NCBI RefSeq assembly: GCF_014191715.1
Contig: NZ_JACHWY010000001.1
Span: 62,001-126,000, forward strand
Source: Litorivivens lipolytica
Lineage (GTDB): Bacteria > Pseudomonadota > Gammaproteobacteria > Pseudomonadales > Spongiibacteraceae
Direction of reading: 5' to 3'
Length of the DNA stretch: 64,000 bases
The position numbers were made by a program, and so were the translations under genes. How positions within the stretch are numbered: the first letter of the stretch is position 1; each line of letters starts with the position of its first letter. The notes beneath the pieces were generated by a model that had not been told where the DNA came from, did not search any database, and saw only the letters and a list, made by a program, of their open reading frames with translations. This document shows positions 8,930 to 18,519 of the stretch, in pieces.

Positions 8930-11356
8930 ATGACTAAAAATAATCTTCAGATGTTAGCCCGTTTACCAGCGTTTACGATGTCGATGCTGTTTTCAACGGT
9001 CATGCAGTTTGCGTGCTTTACCGCTAACGCGCAGGAAGCCCCCGTTGAGAAAGAGGCGTCGTCGGAGAACGGTGGTTTACCGGAGACCACTAAATCCGGG
9101 CTGGTTATCGAGGAAGTCTACGTCACGGTATCGAAACGCTCTGAGTCCTTGCAAAAAGTACTTGGCTCGGTTTCTGCGCTGTCGGGAGAAACGCTGCAGG
9201 ACAACAACGTTCAAGATTTTAATAGTCTGGTGGAGCTGATCCCCGGCGTGGTCGCTCAAGATGAACAGAAGATAGCGATTCGTGGGATCAGCCGAACCCG
9301 CAATGGACCGTCGCCGGTGTCGTTTCATGTGAACGATGTCTTTATCGGATCGCAGGGCGCCGATATTCGGGGTGAACCGTTTTACGATCTCGGCGCCATT
9401 GAAGTGGTGCGCGGACCGTCGGGAACCCTGTTTGGCCGCAACTCCACCGCAGGCGCCATAAATGCAAAGTGGCGTGCGCCCGAACTGGAATGGGCAATCG
9501 GTGGCGATATTCGCTATTCCTCACTTACAGAGAGTCATGCGCGGGCTTATATCAATATTCCTCTGCTTGGCGAAGATAACCCGCTTCTGCTGGGCCGCAT
9601 AGCGATGATCAAACGCGAGTCTGAAGGTACACTCGACAATCTGTTGACGCTGGATAGTGATGATCCGGGCAACATTCGCGACGAGTTTGTACGTCTTTAT
9701 CTCACCAGTGAGCCCACAGACAATGTTCAGATCGGATTGCGGGCGATTCGCTATGAGAGCACGCCCCGCGAGATTCCCTTTGTCGGTAGCCCCTCTTTAG
9801 CAACACGCCGCAGCGGTGTACTGGAAGAGCTGGGCGCGCAATCACTGCCAGAGGATCTGACAAAGGTTCGCTCGCGTGTCAGTGACAATTTTGGGTTGTC
9901 CTCGTCTGAGTTCACCCGCATCGATGGTGATATCAGTTGGTTGTTGGAAAGTCTGCCGGTACTGGGTGACGTTGAAATGGTGCTGGTCGGTGGCGAAATG
10001 CGCCGTAAACAAGCAGAAACTTATGATGTAGACGGTACCGAAGAACCTATTCTGGAAGGTGTTTCTCTGCGGCCCAATGATGTGCGTCGCACGGCGGAGC
10101 TGCGTTTTGCTTCGCAGAACGACAGTGGCTTTGACTGGTTGTTTGGACTGTTCTGGTTTGAACAGATTGTGGATCGGGATAATTTTGTGCTGGCCAGAGC
10201 CTTTGTGAAACCTTCTGATTTGGGCGCGCCGGCCTTGCCGGGAGAAACTTCCATCATCGTTGATGTTGAAGTCAATACGCCCGGAGAGGAATTGGAAGAT
10301 AAGAGCTCCGCCGTTTTCCTGAATCTGGATATGGATCTCGCCGAATTGTTTAACGGGCCTCCCGTTGAGCTGACAGTTGGGTTACGCCGCAATAGCGATG
10401 AGTTCACACTGCGCACTCCCCAGAACGATATCATCGCAAAAACCCCGCTGGGCGCAGTTTTTCCTGTGACAGAGCAGCGGGATGGATTGCAGTTCGCCGA
10501 GTTTGACGAAACCACTGGAGAGCTGGGCGCGCGCTGGTTTTACAGTGAGGCAGGGATGGCGTATCTGAAATATGCGCGTGGGTATAAACCGGGATTGGCC
10601 CAGACGATTGAGAAACTGGATGGCAGTATTATTCAGAATCCCGTTGACCCTGAGTTTATCGACGCCTGGGAAGCCGGCTTGAAGACGTCCTTTTTTGATC
10701 GCACGCTGCAATTTAATGCAGCGGCCTTTTACTACGACTATCAGGACCTACAGGTTTCGCAAATTACTCCGGGCGGCATCATTACTGAAAATGCCGCATC
10801 CGCCACCATTCAGGGATTTGAAATAGAAACCCAGTGGACACCGACTGCGTCCTTGTTTATTCAAGCCAGTGCAGCCTGGACTGATGCGACCTACAATGAC
10901 TACTGCGGTACCGATGAAGGACGGCTGGCACCTGACTCACCCGAGCCGGGCTGTACAGACAAAGCCCCGCTGGATTTCTCGGGCGAGCGCTTGACCGCAG
11001 CCCCCGAGTTTTCGGCGGTGCTACTGGCAAATTATCTGATCTACCTTGGTGACTGGGGTACCTTGACGCCGTCACTGAAAATCAGCTGGAGTGATGATCT
11101 GGACCGGCGTGGGGTGGGTAATCCGAATGATCATGTGGTGGCACACAGCACCAGCGATTTCCGCCTGACTTGGGAAAGTCCTTCCCAGCACTGGAAGGTG
11201 CAGGGCTTCGTTGAAAACCTCGAAGGCAGTGCCAACGACGATATCTTCTTTTCTGCATTTACCCCTGTGGCCATTGGCGCGGAGCAACCTACGTTCAGTT
11301 TGTTCAATAATATTCCGCCGCGACTGGTTGGCCTATCTGTAGAAGCCCGATTTTGA
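8930..11356 (+). CDS. TonB-dependent outer membrane receptor
   Basis: An 808-residue TonB-dependent receptor. A signal peptide ending in ANA-QEA is followed by a TonB-box-like EEVYVTVSKR near residue 65. The plug domain carries the ELIPGV and RGPSGTLFGRN hallmarks, and a long 22-strand barrel ends in a terminal phenylalanine (VEARF). It lies between the GH20 gene (14-nt gap) and an esterase gene (4-nt overlap), so it probably imports the substrate processed by these enzymes. Many receptors of this IroN/Fyu-like group take up large organic compounds rather than iron chelates. The ligand cannot be read from sequence. Confidence 0.93.
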   Translation: MTKNNLQMLARLPAFTMSMLFSTVMQFACFTANAQEAPVEKEASSENGGLPETTKSGLVIEEVYVTVSKRSESLQKVLGSVSALSGETLQDNNVQDFNSLVELIPGVVAQDEQKIAIRGISRTRNGPSPVSFHVNDVFIGSQGADIRGEPFYDLGAIEVVRGPSGTLFGRNSTAGAINAKWRAPELEWAIGGDIRYSSLTESHARAYINIPLLGEDNPLLLGRIAMIKRESEGTLDNLLTLDSDDPGNIRDEFVRLYLTSEPTDNVQIGLRAIRYESTPREIPFVGSPSLATRRSGVLEELGAQSLPEDLTKVRSRVSDNFGLSSSEFTRIDGDISWLLESLPVLGDVEMVLVGGEMRRKQAETYDVDGTEEPILEGVSLRPNDVRRTAELRFASQNDSGFDWLFGLFWFEQIVDRDNFVLARAFVKPSDLGAPALPGETSIIVDVEVNTPGEELEDKSSAVFLNLDMDLAELFNGPPVELTVGLRRNSDEFTLRTPQNDIIAKTPLGAVFPVTEQRDGLQFAEFDETTGELGARWFYSEAGMAYLKYARGYKPGLAQTIEKLDGSIIQNPVDPEFIDAWEAGLKTSFFDRTLQFNAAAFYYDYQDLQVSQITPGGIITENAASATIQGFEIETQWTPTASLFIQASAAWTDATYNDYCGTDEGRLAPDSPEPGCTDKAPLDFSGERLTAAPEFSAVLLANYLIYLGDWGTLTPSLKISWSDDLDRRGVGNPNDHVVAHSTSDFRLTWESPSQHWKVQGFVENLEGSANDDIFFSAFTPVAIGAEQPTFSLFNNIPPRLVGLSVEARF

Positions 11357-12255
11357 ATGTACGGAAATCGCCATCAGCACTCGCCTGCGGGTTAATCCTG
11401 CTGCTTACATTGGTTGCAGGTGCCCGAGCGTCTGAGCCTCAAGAAATCCCTTTGAGCTCAGTCGCAGAATTGCAGGCCACTAGCCCAGTGCCTGAATCGA
11501 GCTTGGCGTGGGGCGAGCAGCAGATCGTACGCAATGTGTCGTCTCCGGCCCTACTCGCCTTTCCTGCGGCACCCGAGGGCAACACCGGCATCTCGGTGGT
11601 TATCGCGCCGGGGGGTGGCTTTCGTTTTCTGGCCATTGATCAGGAAGGTACCGAGGTCGCACGGTGGCTCAATGCGCGGGGCATCAATGCCTTTGTCCTA
11701 AAATACCGGCTGCAACCCACGCCACGCAGTGATCTGTTGTTTAAAGCCGGGTTGATCTGGATGTTTGCGGGCGCTGCTATTAATGCCTGGCGTTCAGATG
11801 ACCAATTACCCGATCGCCCCTTCTCACCCATTCAAACGAAGGCGATTAGTGATGGCCTGAAGGCAATTGCCTGGGTGCGTGAGAACGCAGAGCAATGGAA
11901 TCTTCGCGTTGATTCCATAGGCATGCTGGGTTTTTCCGCCGGAGGTGCAGTTGCCTCCGGTGTCGCCAAGCAAGGCCGCGGTGCTGAACGTGCTGATTTT
12001 GTGGCGCTGCTATACGCAGTGCCGGCGGCAGGGGAGGTGCCCGACAATGCAGCGCCCCTATTTATAGTCACAGCGGATGATGACCCAGTGGTGCCTGCAA
12101 GCTGGTCACAGGCGTTGCATGAGCAGTGGTTGGCCGCAGGTCGGGAAAGTACCCTGATTCGATACCCCGAAGGTGGGCACGGTTTTGGTTTGAAACAACA
12201 GGGGATCGCCGCTGATCAATGGATAGCCCGGTTTCACGAATGGCTGATGCGCTGA
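11353..12255 (+). CDS. secreted alpha/beta hydrolase (acetyl esterase-like)
   Basis: A 300-residue hydrolase with an N-terminal signal peptide (cleavage near GARA-SEP). The nucleophile is Ser195 in GFSAGG. An oxyanion-hole GGGF segment lies near residue 87, and the likely acid and histidine are in ADDDPVVP and GGHGFG near the C-terminus. The family includes BD-FAE-type acetyl and feruloyl esterases that deacetylate carbohydrates. The start is a TTG whose bases overlap the TGA of the receptor gene (TTGA), so translation is coupled. Its gene ends directly against the convergent hydrolase gene with no spacer. Confidence 0.85.
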   Translation: MNVRKSPSALACGLILLLTLVAGARASEPQEIPLSSVAELQATSPVPESSLAWGEQQIVRNVSSPALLAFPAAPEGNTGISVVIAPGGGFRFLAIDQEGTEVARWLNARGINAFVLKYRLQPTPRSDLLFKAGLIWMFAGAAINAWRSDDQLPDRPFSPIQTKAISDGLKAIAWVRENAEQWNLRVDSIGMLGFSAGGAVASGVAKQGRGAERADFVALLYAVPAAGEVPDNAAPLFIVTADDDPVVPASWSQALHEQWLAAGRESTLIRYPEGGHGFGLKQQGIAADQWIARFHEWLMR

Positions 12256-14049
12256 TCAAGGCGCGCTGGTTTTGGTGTCTCTTACGACGGGCAACCAGAG
12301 CCTGCCCACCACGGTTACCGGCATAACGGTCGGTTCATGGCCATTTACCGAACCAGTGTAGGGGTATTGGTCGTGGCTGCCGTAAAGGAGAAGTGCTACC
12401 CGGTCGCCGGCCTGCAGGCGCTCGCCAATCCCATTCATCGAAATGCGATGCTCACCTGTCCCTCGTAGGGGGGTGATTTGATTGTCCGCCAGCTGCCAGA
12501 TACCGGGGTTATTTGCCCGCATAATGCCGATGCCCGCAAAGATAATCGGCACGCCGGTATCCGCTGGCAGAGCAGCCTGCAGAGTAACATCCAGTTCAGG
12601 TATTCCTGCCAAAACCTGATCGGCAGAATCGATCACCAGCGAAGGCTCAGCTACCACTGGAGCACCGCCAACACCGGCCAACACCGGGGTGGAGATGATT
12701 TCGATAGGCTGCCCCGCTTCTCCATGGACCACTGTGTCGAGCCAGATCGCGTCACCCTGATCCAGTGATACGCAAACCGGTTTTGGTAAAAAAGGCTGCT
12801 CTTTGCCAACACCTTTAAAATGTCTGTCGAAAAACGCCAGAGAGGTATCGTGCAAATCCCTCTCACCGCAATCACTGTTGTAGGAATTTAATGGCGGGCC
12901 TGGCTGCTCTGGATTAAACGGCACCGGACGCAAACCGGCATCGAGCACCACTGGCGTCGCGTTGTGACCGGACTGATGCGACATCAGATAAACCTCGCCG
13001 CCGGCATCGCGCATGCACTGATAGTTGTTGAAAGCCTCATTAAAGGTAAACAGCGTGTCACGCATGCCCTGAAAAAACAGCGCGTGCACCGGTGGTGGTG
13101 ACTCTCGAGCAAAAAGCGGTGGGAGCCCTGCGTTACTCGCGATAACCCGATCACCGCAGAAATAACTGTTACCGTGGTAGTAGAGAAAATCGTCCTGATC
13201 CTCTGTTAATGGACGACCACTCATCATGTCGACGAACAAGTCGGTGACATAGGGATCGGCGTGGTTACGGTCAAACTCCGACCCCGCCCTTGTCAGCGAC
13301 AACAGCAGAAAACTCCCCCACGTACTTTTGGCAACGCCGTTGGGCATGATGCTGTTGCGCATGTCGTACCAGGTGGATTCCGGCACGATAGCATCCAGTC
13401 GACGTTGCGGATCAATATTATTCAACAACAGCTGGAAACCACCGCCATAGGAGGCACCGATGGCGCCCAGCAGCAGGTTGTTGGGATCGCTGCCATCGAC
13501 TGAAGGGCCATAGGCCAACCAGTCCAGATTGGCTTCCACCCAGTTCAAAATAGCAATGAGGTTAAGTCCCTCATAATCCGGGTCCATCACCCGGATGGTG
13601 CCGCCAGACTCGCCATGGCCGCGTTGATCCATGCTGACTACACCGTAGCCGTTATCCAGAAACAGTTTGATATTGTCATTAAAAGGGCTGTAAACCAGTG
13701 CCGGGTTGTTTCTGTCAGTTGCGCGGCTATCGCCGCCGCCGTGGCCATACAGCAGGAGAGGGTATTTCTCTCCGCCTGTGAAAACCGAGGGTTCAAAGAC
13801 GGTAAACGCAATCACATCACCGGTTTGCGGCCCCTCTACGTAGATCGAGTAGGTTTTACCCTCGCGTGTTTCCGCTGCCGCAGGGCTTGCCGGAATCGTG
13901 TTGCTGTAGCCAGAGGCATCACGCGGAACCTCTGTATAGCGCGATGTCGCGCTACCGGACTCGATCTGCCCTTGTGATGAGCTACTGTCACGGCAGCCCG
14001 CGAGGCACAACGCAAAGATCAGCGTTAGTAGAATGTGGAAGGTCTTCAT
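12256..14049 (-). CDS. lipoprotein alpha/beta hydrolase (S15/CocE-like)
   Basis: A 597-residue lipoprotein (lipobox LAGC, Cys19). The N-terminal hydrolase core shows the oxyanion GHGGGD segment near 102, DQRGHGESGG near 141, and the nucleophile Ser200 in GASYGG. A C-terminal beta-rich domain from about residue 450 resembles the jelly-roll of X-Pro dipeptidyl peptidase/CocE enzymes. It is therefore probably an acyl-peptide or ester hydrolase at the cell envelope. It is transcribed toward the GH20 operon and carries upstream a copy of the same palindrome as that operon, so co-control by the TetR protein is likely. The substrate is unknown. Confidence 0.78.
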   Translation of the reverse strand: MKTFHILLTLIFALCLAGCRDSSSSQGQIESGSATSRYTEVPRDASGYSNTIPASPAAAETREGKTYSIYVEGPQTGDVIAFTVFEPSVFTGGEKYPLLLYGHGGGDSRATDRNNPALVYSPFNDNIKLFLDNGYGVVSMDQRGHGESGGTIRVMDPDYEGLNLIAILNWVEANLDWLAYGPSVDGSDPNNLLLGAIGASYGGGFQLLLNNIDPQRRLDAIVPESTWYDMRNSIMPNGVAKSTWGSFLLLSLTRAGSEFDRNHADPYVTDLFVDMMSGRPLTEDQDDFLYYHGNSYFCGDRVIASNAGLPPLFARESPPPVHALFFQGMRDTLFTFNEAFNNYQCMRDAGGEVYLMSHQSGHNATPVVLDAGLRPVPFNPEQPGPPLNSYNSDCGERDLHDTSLAFFDRHFKGVGKEQPFLPKPVCVSLDQGDAIWLDTVVHGEAGQPIEIISTPVLAGVGGAPVVAEPSLVIDSADQVLAGIPELDVTLQAALPADTGVPIIFAGIGIMRANNPGIWQLADNQITPLRGTGEHRISMNGIGERLQAGDRVALLLYGSHDQYPYTGSVNGHEPTVMPVTVVGRLWLPVVRDTKTSAP

Positions 14050-14077
14050 ATGAGCCTACCGATAACAAGATGCTATA

Positions 14078-14093
14078 TGAACCATAAGGTACA
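14078..14093. promoter_or_regulatory. second copy of the candidate TetR operator
   Basis: TGAACCATAAGGTACA lies 29 bp before the hydrolase start codon. Read on the other strand it aligns with the 6602-6617 palindrome, sharing both TGWACC half-sites, and the flanking TATAT stretch is also alike. Two matching copies in front of divergent units around one TetR gene support a common repressor. Confidence 0.6.
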
Positions 14094-14257
14094 CATATAT
14101 TGCCCGTCAATACCGTACTTAAACATCACCGACCAGAATGCCTGTTTGGTGGCAATATCGCTTCTGATTGATCATTCTTCCGCGTGAAATGAAGACTCGC
14201 ATCCGAATCATTGCCATAGACTTCTCGTGACTCACTACAGACGAACAGAGGCACGCG

Positions 14258-15748
14258 ATGGATGACGTACTGATTGTTGGCGCAGGAATTTCAGGCATTG
14301 GTATGGCCTGCCATCTGCGTATGAACTGCCCCGGAAAATCCTTCACCATTCTGGAGCGTCGTCAGCGAATCGGTGGAACCTGGGATCTGTTCAAATACCC
14401 CGGTATCCGTTCGGATGCGGATATGTTCACCTTCGGATACGGCTTTAAACGCTGGAAAAACCGCAAGATTCTGGGCAGTGCCGAGGCCATTCGTTCCTAT
14501 CTGGAAGAAGCCGCAGAAGAACACAGGGTTTCCGAGACAATCCGCTTCGGGCAACAGGTCACCCATGCCAGCTGGTCGAGTGAAACCTGCTGCTGGACGG
14601 TTACCACCAGAGATGAAGACAGCGGTGAGTCACTGGAATATAAAGCCCGTTTTCTGGTGATGGGCTCCGGCTACTACAATCATGACGCTGGCTATAATCC
14701 AGCGTTGCCCGAAGAAGAAGCTTTTGGCGGCCAAATCATTCATCCTCAACACTGGCCCGAAAATACGGATTACAGCAACAAAAAGGTCATTGTTGTCGGT
14801 AGTGGGGCTACGGCTGTGACTCTGGTGCCGGCTATGGCGAAAGATGCTGCCAATGTGACTATGCTGCAGCGATCCCCCACCTATATTATCTCGATTCCGG
14901 AACACGACCGGGTTTCTCCGCTGCTCAATATCTTTCTGTCCGAAGAGCGCAGCAATGAGCTTATCCGGGGCTTTTACATTCGCCTATTTGAAACCCTGTG
15001 GGGTGCTTCCCGCCGTTACCCCAAAGCCGTTCGCAAGTTGCTGATGAAGTTGGTTGAGCGCCAGGTCGGAAAGGAAAATATGATGCATTTCAATCCCAAG
15101 TACGACCCTTGGGATCAGCGGCTGTGTCTGGTTCCGCGCAACGATTTTTTCAAGGCTGTTCGTGCGGGTGATGCATCCGTAGAAACCGGCCATATCGAGC
15201 GCTTTACGGAGAAAGGGATTTTGCTGAAGTCCGGCAGTCATATTGATGCCGATATCGTGGTCAAGGCGACCGGGCTTGAGCTGCAAATGCTGGGCGGGGC
15301 GACGTTAAGCGTCGATGGTGTAGCAAAAGACGTCAGTGAACTGATGCAGTTCAATGGCGCCCTGATTCAGGATCTGCCGAATTTTAGCTGGATTTTTGGT
15401 TATGTCAGCTACCCCTGGACGCTGAAGGCCGACCTGGTGGCAAAGTATGTCTGCCGCCTGTTAAATCATATGGATGAAAAAGGCTACAGTGCGGCTATCC
15501 CTGTGGATGAACACGACTGCACCGTTCGAGACGCGCCCTTTATCGATGTGATCAATGCCGGCTATGTAAAACGTGGCCAGCATTGTCTGCCGCGTAAGGG
15601 TAGCCGTAAACCCTGGCTGGTCTTGAATGACTACCGTAAGGACTGCATTGATCTGTTGGAGAAAGCAATTGAGGTACCTGAGCTCAAGTTTATGCGTTTA
15701 TCCGTTGTAGGTACTACAAATGAGGAACAAACCCGTCAGGTTGCATGA
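14258..15748 (+). CDS. flavin-containing Baeyer-Villiger-type monooxygenase
   Basis: A 496-residue class B flavoprotein monooxygenase. The FAD-binding Rossmann motif is GAGISG at residues 8-13. The Baeyer-Villiger fingerprint FxGxxxHxxxW is present with Phe156, Gly158, His162 and Trp166. The NADPH-binding motif GSGATA is at 181-186. Such enzymes insert one oxygen next to a carbonyl to give esters or lactones, or N/S-oxidise. A second member with identical motif spacing is at 29784. It is upstream of, and convergent with, an AraC regulator gene. Confidence 0.88.
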   Translation: MDDVLIVGAGISGIGMACHLRMNCPGKSFTILERRQRIGGTWDLFKYPGIRSDADMFTFGYGFKRWKNRKILGSAEAIRSYLEEAAEEHRVSETIRFGQQVTHASWSSETCCWTVTTRDEDSGESLEYKARFLVMGSGYYNHDAGYNPALPEEEAFGGQIIHPQHWPENTDYSNKKVIVVGSGATAVTLVPAMAKDAANVTMLQRSPTYIISIPEHDRVSPLLNIFLSEERSNELIRGFYIRLFETLWGASRRYPKAVRKLLMKLVERQVGKENMMHFNPKYDPWDQRLCLVPRNDFFKAVRAGDASVETGHIERFTEKGILLKSGSHIDADIVVKATGLELQMLGGATLSVDGVAKDVSELMQFNGALIQDLPNFSWIFGYVSYPWTLKADLVAKYVCRLLNHMDEKGYSAAIPVDEHDCTVRDAPFIDVINAGYVKRGQHCLPRKGSRKPWLVLNDYRKDCIDLLEKAIEVPELKFMRLSVVGTTNEEQTRQVA

Positions 15749-15759
15749 GGATGCTTTAA

Positions 15760-15779
15760 AGCGCCTGTAAGCAGGCGCT
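15760..15779 (-). terminator. hairpin between convergent monooxygenase and AraC genes
   Basis: A perfect 8-bp stem AGCGCCTG/CAGGCGCT with a TAAG loop. It overlaps the AraC stop codon by two bases and is followed on the - strand by TTTAAAG, a weak U-tract. It may also stop transcripts arriving from the monooxygenase gene. Confidence 0.5.
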
Positions 15780-16860
15780 ACTTCTGGTTCTTGAATTCTC
15801 TGGGAGAGAAGCCTGTCCAGCTTCGAAAGGCGCGGCTGAAATTGCTGGCGCTGTCAAAGCCGAGCATATAAGCAATCTGGCTTATATTTTTCTTGTCTTC
15901 CTGAAGGTACTGTATCGCCAGCGTCTTCTTGATTCGGTTGACCAGCGAGCTGAAGCTCAGGCCGTCGTCATGCAAATGTTGTTGTAAGACGCGCTCACTC
16001 ATTCCCATTTGGCTCGCTACCTGCTTCAAGCTGGATTCACCTGTTGCCAAACCCTCCATAATCAGGCGTTCGCAGCGGTGAACAATGTTGGTTTGGCTGA
16101 TGGTCGCCATCAGTTCGATAACGAGTTCGTCGCTTTCTCGCGCAAGCTGCGGGTTGGCGCCCGGTAGCAAGGCTTTCATTACTGACTTATCGACTTCGAC
16201 CCCGAGAAAATCATTTCCTGCAACGACCGGCGCATCACCACCAATAGTCTCAAATTCTGCCAACACGTCGGGGTGTGGCTTACCGTAGAGATACATTTTC
16301 AATAACGGCACTGGGTCGCCGTAGACTTCCTGAGTTATACCGAAGGCTGAGTATCCAAAGGATTCGACAAGCAGATGAATGCCCTCTATACCTTTGAGTT
16401 GTTCCTGAAAAATCGACTCGTCCATTTTTATTCGGAGCAGGAAGCTGTTCTCAAGTTCTTCAATTTCAAGGCTGAATGCCGAGCCGACATAGCCGAAAAA
16501 ACGCTGCGCCCGCAGCACGAAGTCCAGCAGTGTACTGCTGCAGGAGAGTGCAAAGCCAAGCACGTTTAGATGGGTCAGGCGCATGTAACGGTAGAGCTTC
16601 AAGCCGATACAGGGGTCGCCCGTCTTTTCCCGGATGTGTTCCAACACTCGAATAACCGATACCAGCGGTACCCGATCAGTGGGGCTGTTAGTAGCCGGTG
16701 CATGAACATTCGCCTCAGCGAAAATGGTATCCGCATCCATACCGTGGCGCTGCAAAACCCACGATAGCAGCGTGAGGTGGTTGCTGGAGATATCTGTCAG
16801 CTGCAGGTTGCCAACGGCATTATTCTTTTTATGACCAGAGCCTGACGACTTGGTATTCAT
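15778..16860 (-). CDS. AraC family regulator with arabinose-binding-like domain
   Basis: A 360-residue regulator. Residues from about 45 to 225 match the long N-terminal ligand domain seen in OruR/ArgR-type AraC proteins. The last 95 residues are the double helix-turn-helix (first helix pair SLKQVASQMGMSERVLQQHL, second around ISQIAYMLGFDSASNFSRAF). Regulators of this subgroup often control lipid, steroid or amino acid catabolism. It is divergent from the membrane protein/START pair and convergent with a monooxygenase gene. Target and effector are inferred only from position. Confidence 0.9.
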   Translation of the reverse strand: MNTKSSGSGHKKNNAVGNLQLTDISSNHLTLLSWVLQRHGMDADTIFAEANVHAPATNSPTDRVPLVSVIRVLEHIREKTGDPCIGLKLYRYMRLTHLNVLGFALSCSSTLLDFVLRAQRFFGYVGSAFSLEIEELENSFLLRIKMDESIFQEQLKGIEGIHLLVESFGYSAFGITQEVYGDPVPLLKMYLYGKPHPDVLAEFETIGGDAPVVAGNDFLGVEVDKSVMKALLPGANPQLARESDELVIELMATISQTNIVHRCERLIMEGLATGESSLKQVASQMGMSERVLQQHLHDDGLSFSSLVNRIKKTLAIQYLQEDKKNISQIAYMLGFDSASNFSRAFRSWTGFSPREFKNQK

Positions 16861-16973
16861 CGCATTCTTTACCTCTGTAGTGCCATCAGTCTAGAACCAG
16901 AGCTGATTTGGATCAATGCGTGACGGTCATTCAACACCAGCTTGCCGCCATGCTCAATATAGTTAGGTGCTAA

Positions 16974-17002
16974 GCGAATGGTTTTCCTCCTGAAATGACA
17001 AC
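16974..17002 (+). promoter_or_regulatory. conserved upstream motif, copy 1
   Basis: GCGAATGGTTTT, six bases, then GAAATGACAAC, starting 137 bp before the membrane protein gene at 17111. The same two blocks with the same 6-bp spacing recur at 25134-25162, where 22 of the 23 block positions are identical. This is probably a binding site for a regulator shared by the two operons. Confidence 0.5.
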
Positions 17003-17110
17003 ATTGCTTGTAGCCGGCGGCATAAGATCATTTCACAGAGCCTGCCCGGGCTGTGATATAGGTCACGGTAGCGGTGGGGCAAGTACTTCGAGGGGAGAGG
17101 CAAGCAAACT

Positions 17111-17806
17111 ATGAATAATGCACATCTGAAGCTGTCTGCTTGGTCAGGCATTGTTGCCAGTGTTGGCATTGCAGTTGGTTGGATATTCCTGGCTAACTGG
17201 ATTCCGCCGAGTGATCCAGCTGCGACTGCAACGGAAATTGCAGCTTTTTATGGTGAAGATACCAACATGAAACGCTTTGGCTTGTTGCTTGCCATGACCT
17301 GTACCATTTTCCTGATTCCGTGGATGATCGCCACCTCCTGGGTTATTCGTCACCGTATGGGGTTCCCGATTTTGGCGGACATCCAGCTGGCTACTGGTAT
17401 TCTGGGTGTGGTTGCGACCATGATGATGTGGATGAGCTGGGGGTTAGCTGCTTTTAGACCTGAGCGTCTGCCGGAAATAACTCTGGCATTTCACGATTTC
17501 GGCTGGTTTAACGCCACCTGGTTCTATCCGGAGGCAACGCTGGAAGTGATTGTTATCGCCATCGCCGTACTGTCTTCCAATGCTAAGGAATCCTTTTACC
17601 CTCGTTGGTATGGCTACTTCCTGATTTTCATCGCTATGGTCAGCCTATCAGCCGGTTTGATGATCTTCTTCAAAAGCGGCCCCTTCGCCTACAACGGTCT
17701 GATTACTTTCTGGGTAACCTACGCCTGCCTGGTACTTTTCTTTATTATGGGAAGTGCGCTGCTTATTCGCGGGATCAGTAAATCCGAATCACGGGACATA
17801 CCATGA
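17111..17806 (+). CDS. six-helix membrane protein of unknown function
   Basis: A 231-residue integral membrane protein with about six hydrophobic helices (near residues 11-31, 56-78, 92-115, 143-160, 170-193 and 199-222). I do not recognise the family. A conserved-looking aromatic segment (FHDFGWFNATWFYPE) precedes the fourth helix and might line a site in the membrane. It is preceded by GGGGAGAGG and overlaps the START-domain gene by 4 nt (ATGA), so the two products are probably made together and work together, perhaps on a lipid-like molecule. Confidence 0.75.
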   Translation: MNNAHLKLSAWSGIVASVGIAVGWIFLANWIPPSDPAATATEIAAFYGEDTNMKRFGLLLAMTCTIFLIPWMIATSWVIRHRMGFPILADIQLATGILGVVATMMMWMSWGLAAFRPERLPEITLAFHDFGWFNATWFYPEATLEVIVIAIAVLSSNAKESFYPRWYGYFLIFIAMVSLSAGLMIFFKSGPFAYNGLITFWVTYACLVLFFIMGSALLIRGISKSESRDIP

Positions 17807-18456
17807 AGTTCACCGCTCTTATTTACATTCTCTTATTGTCACTACAGGTGCCCGGAGTGAACGCAGACGAAACAGCCTGGCGGCTGGAAAAAGACAGTGA
17901 TGGTATCCGGATAGAAACCCGACCTGTAGAAGGCTCGGCATATCGCGAAATTCGGGCTACCACTTCTATAGCAGGGCGCGTAAGTAGCATCGTTGAGTTG
18001 CTACAGGACATGAGCTACTGGCCGAAATTAAACAAGATAATCTCCTCAGCCGAACTGCATCAGCAGTTGAGTGAATCTGAGTCACAGTTGTATTTCCAAA
18101 TGGATATGCCGTGGCCTGTGACGGATCGCGACGTGCTGTATCACCGCACTATACGTCAGGATGAAAGTGATCATTCGGTTACCCTGACTGACCGCGCATT
18201 GACCGGCATTCTGCCAGAGAAAAATGGCAAGGTCAGAGTGGTTGAATCAGTGCAACAGTGGACGTTATCACCAAATAATCGAGGTGGTGTAGACGTGACC
18301 TGGATTACCCATACCGACCCAAACGGCCCCTTGCCGGCCAAAATGGTAAATTGGCTTTCTGTGGGGCCGCCTCATGAATCAATCAGTGTGCTTCGAACGG
18401 CTATTGAAGCGGGCGAATTCTCAGACGCGGAACCATCCTACGTAGTCGAACCTTAA
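17803..18456 (+). CDS. exported START-domain lipid-binding protein
   Basis: A 217-residue protein with a signal peptide (cleavage near VNA-DET) followed by a single START/SRPBCC domain. Recognisable features are the DMSYWPKLNK segment, the MPWPVTDRDVLYHR strand and the late ITHTDPNGPLPAKMVNW helix region. START domains hold sterols, fatty acids or other hydrophobic ligands in a cavity. Export to the periplasm and coupling to a membrane protein suggest a role in moving or presenting a hydrophobic substrate. The ligand is not known. Confidence 0.82.
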   Translation: MKFTALIYILLLSLQVPGVNADETAWRLEKDSDGIRIETRPVEGSAYREIRATTSIAGRVSSIVELLQDMSYWPKLNKIISSAELHQQLSESESQLYFQMDMPWPVTDRDVLYHRTIRQDESDHSVTLTDRALTGILPEKNGKVRVVESVQQWTLSPNNRGGVDVTWITHTDPNGPLPAKMVNWLSVGPPHESISVLRTAIEAGEFSDAEPSYVVEP

Positions 18457-18519
18457 ACGGCTTTATTTGCTGGGCCAATTACAATTAATCGCAACACTTG
18501 ATGATCTGGGTGACTTAAG

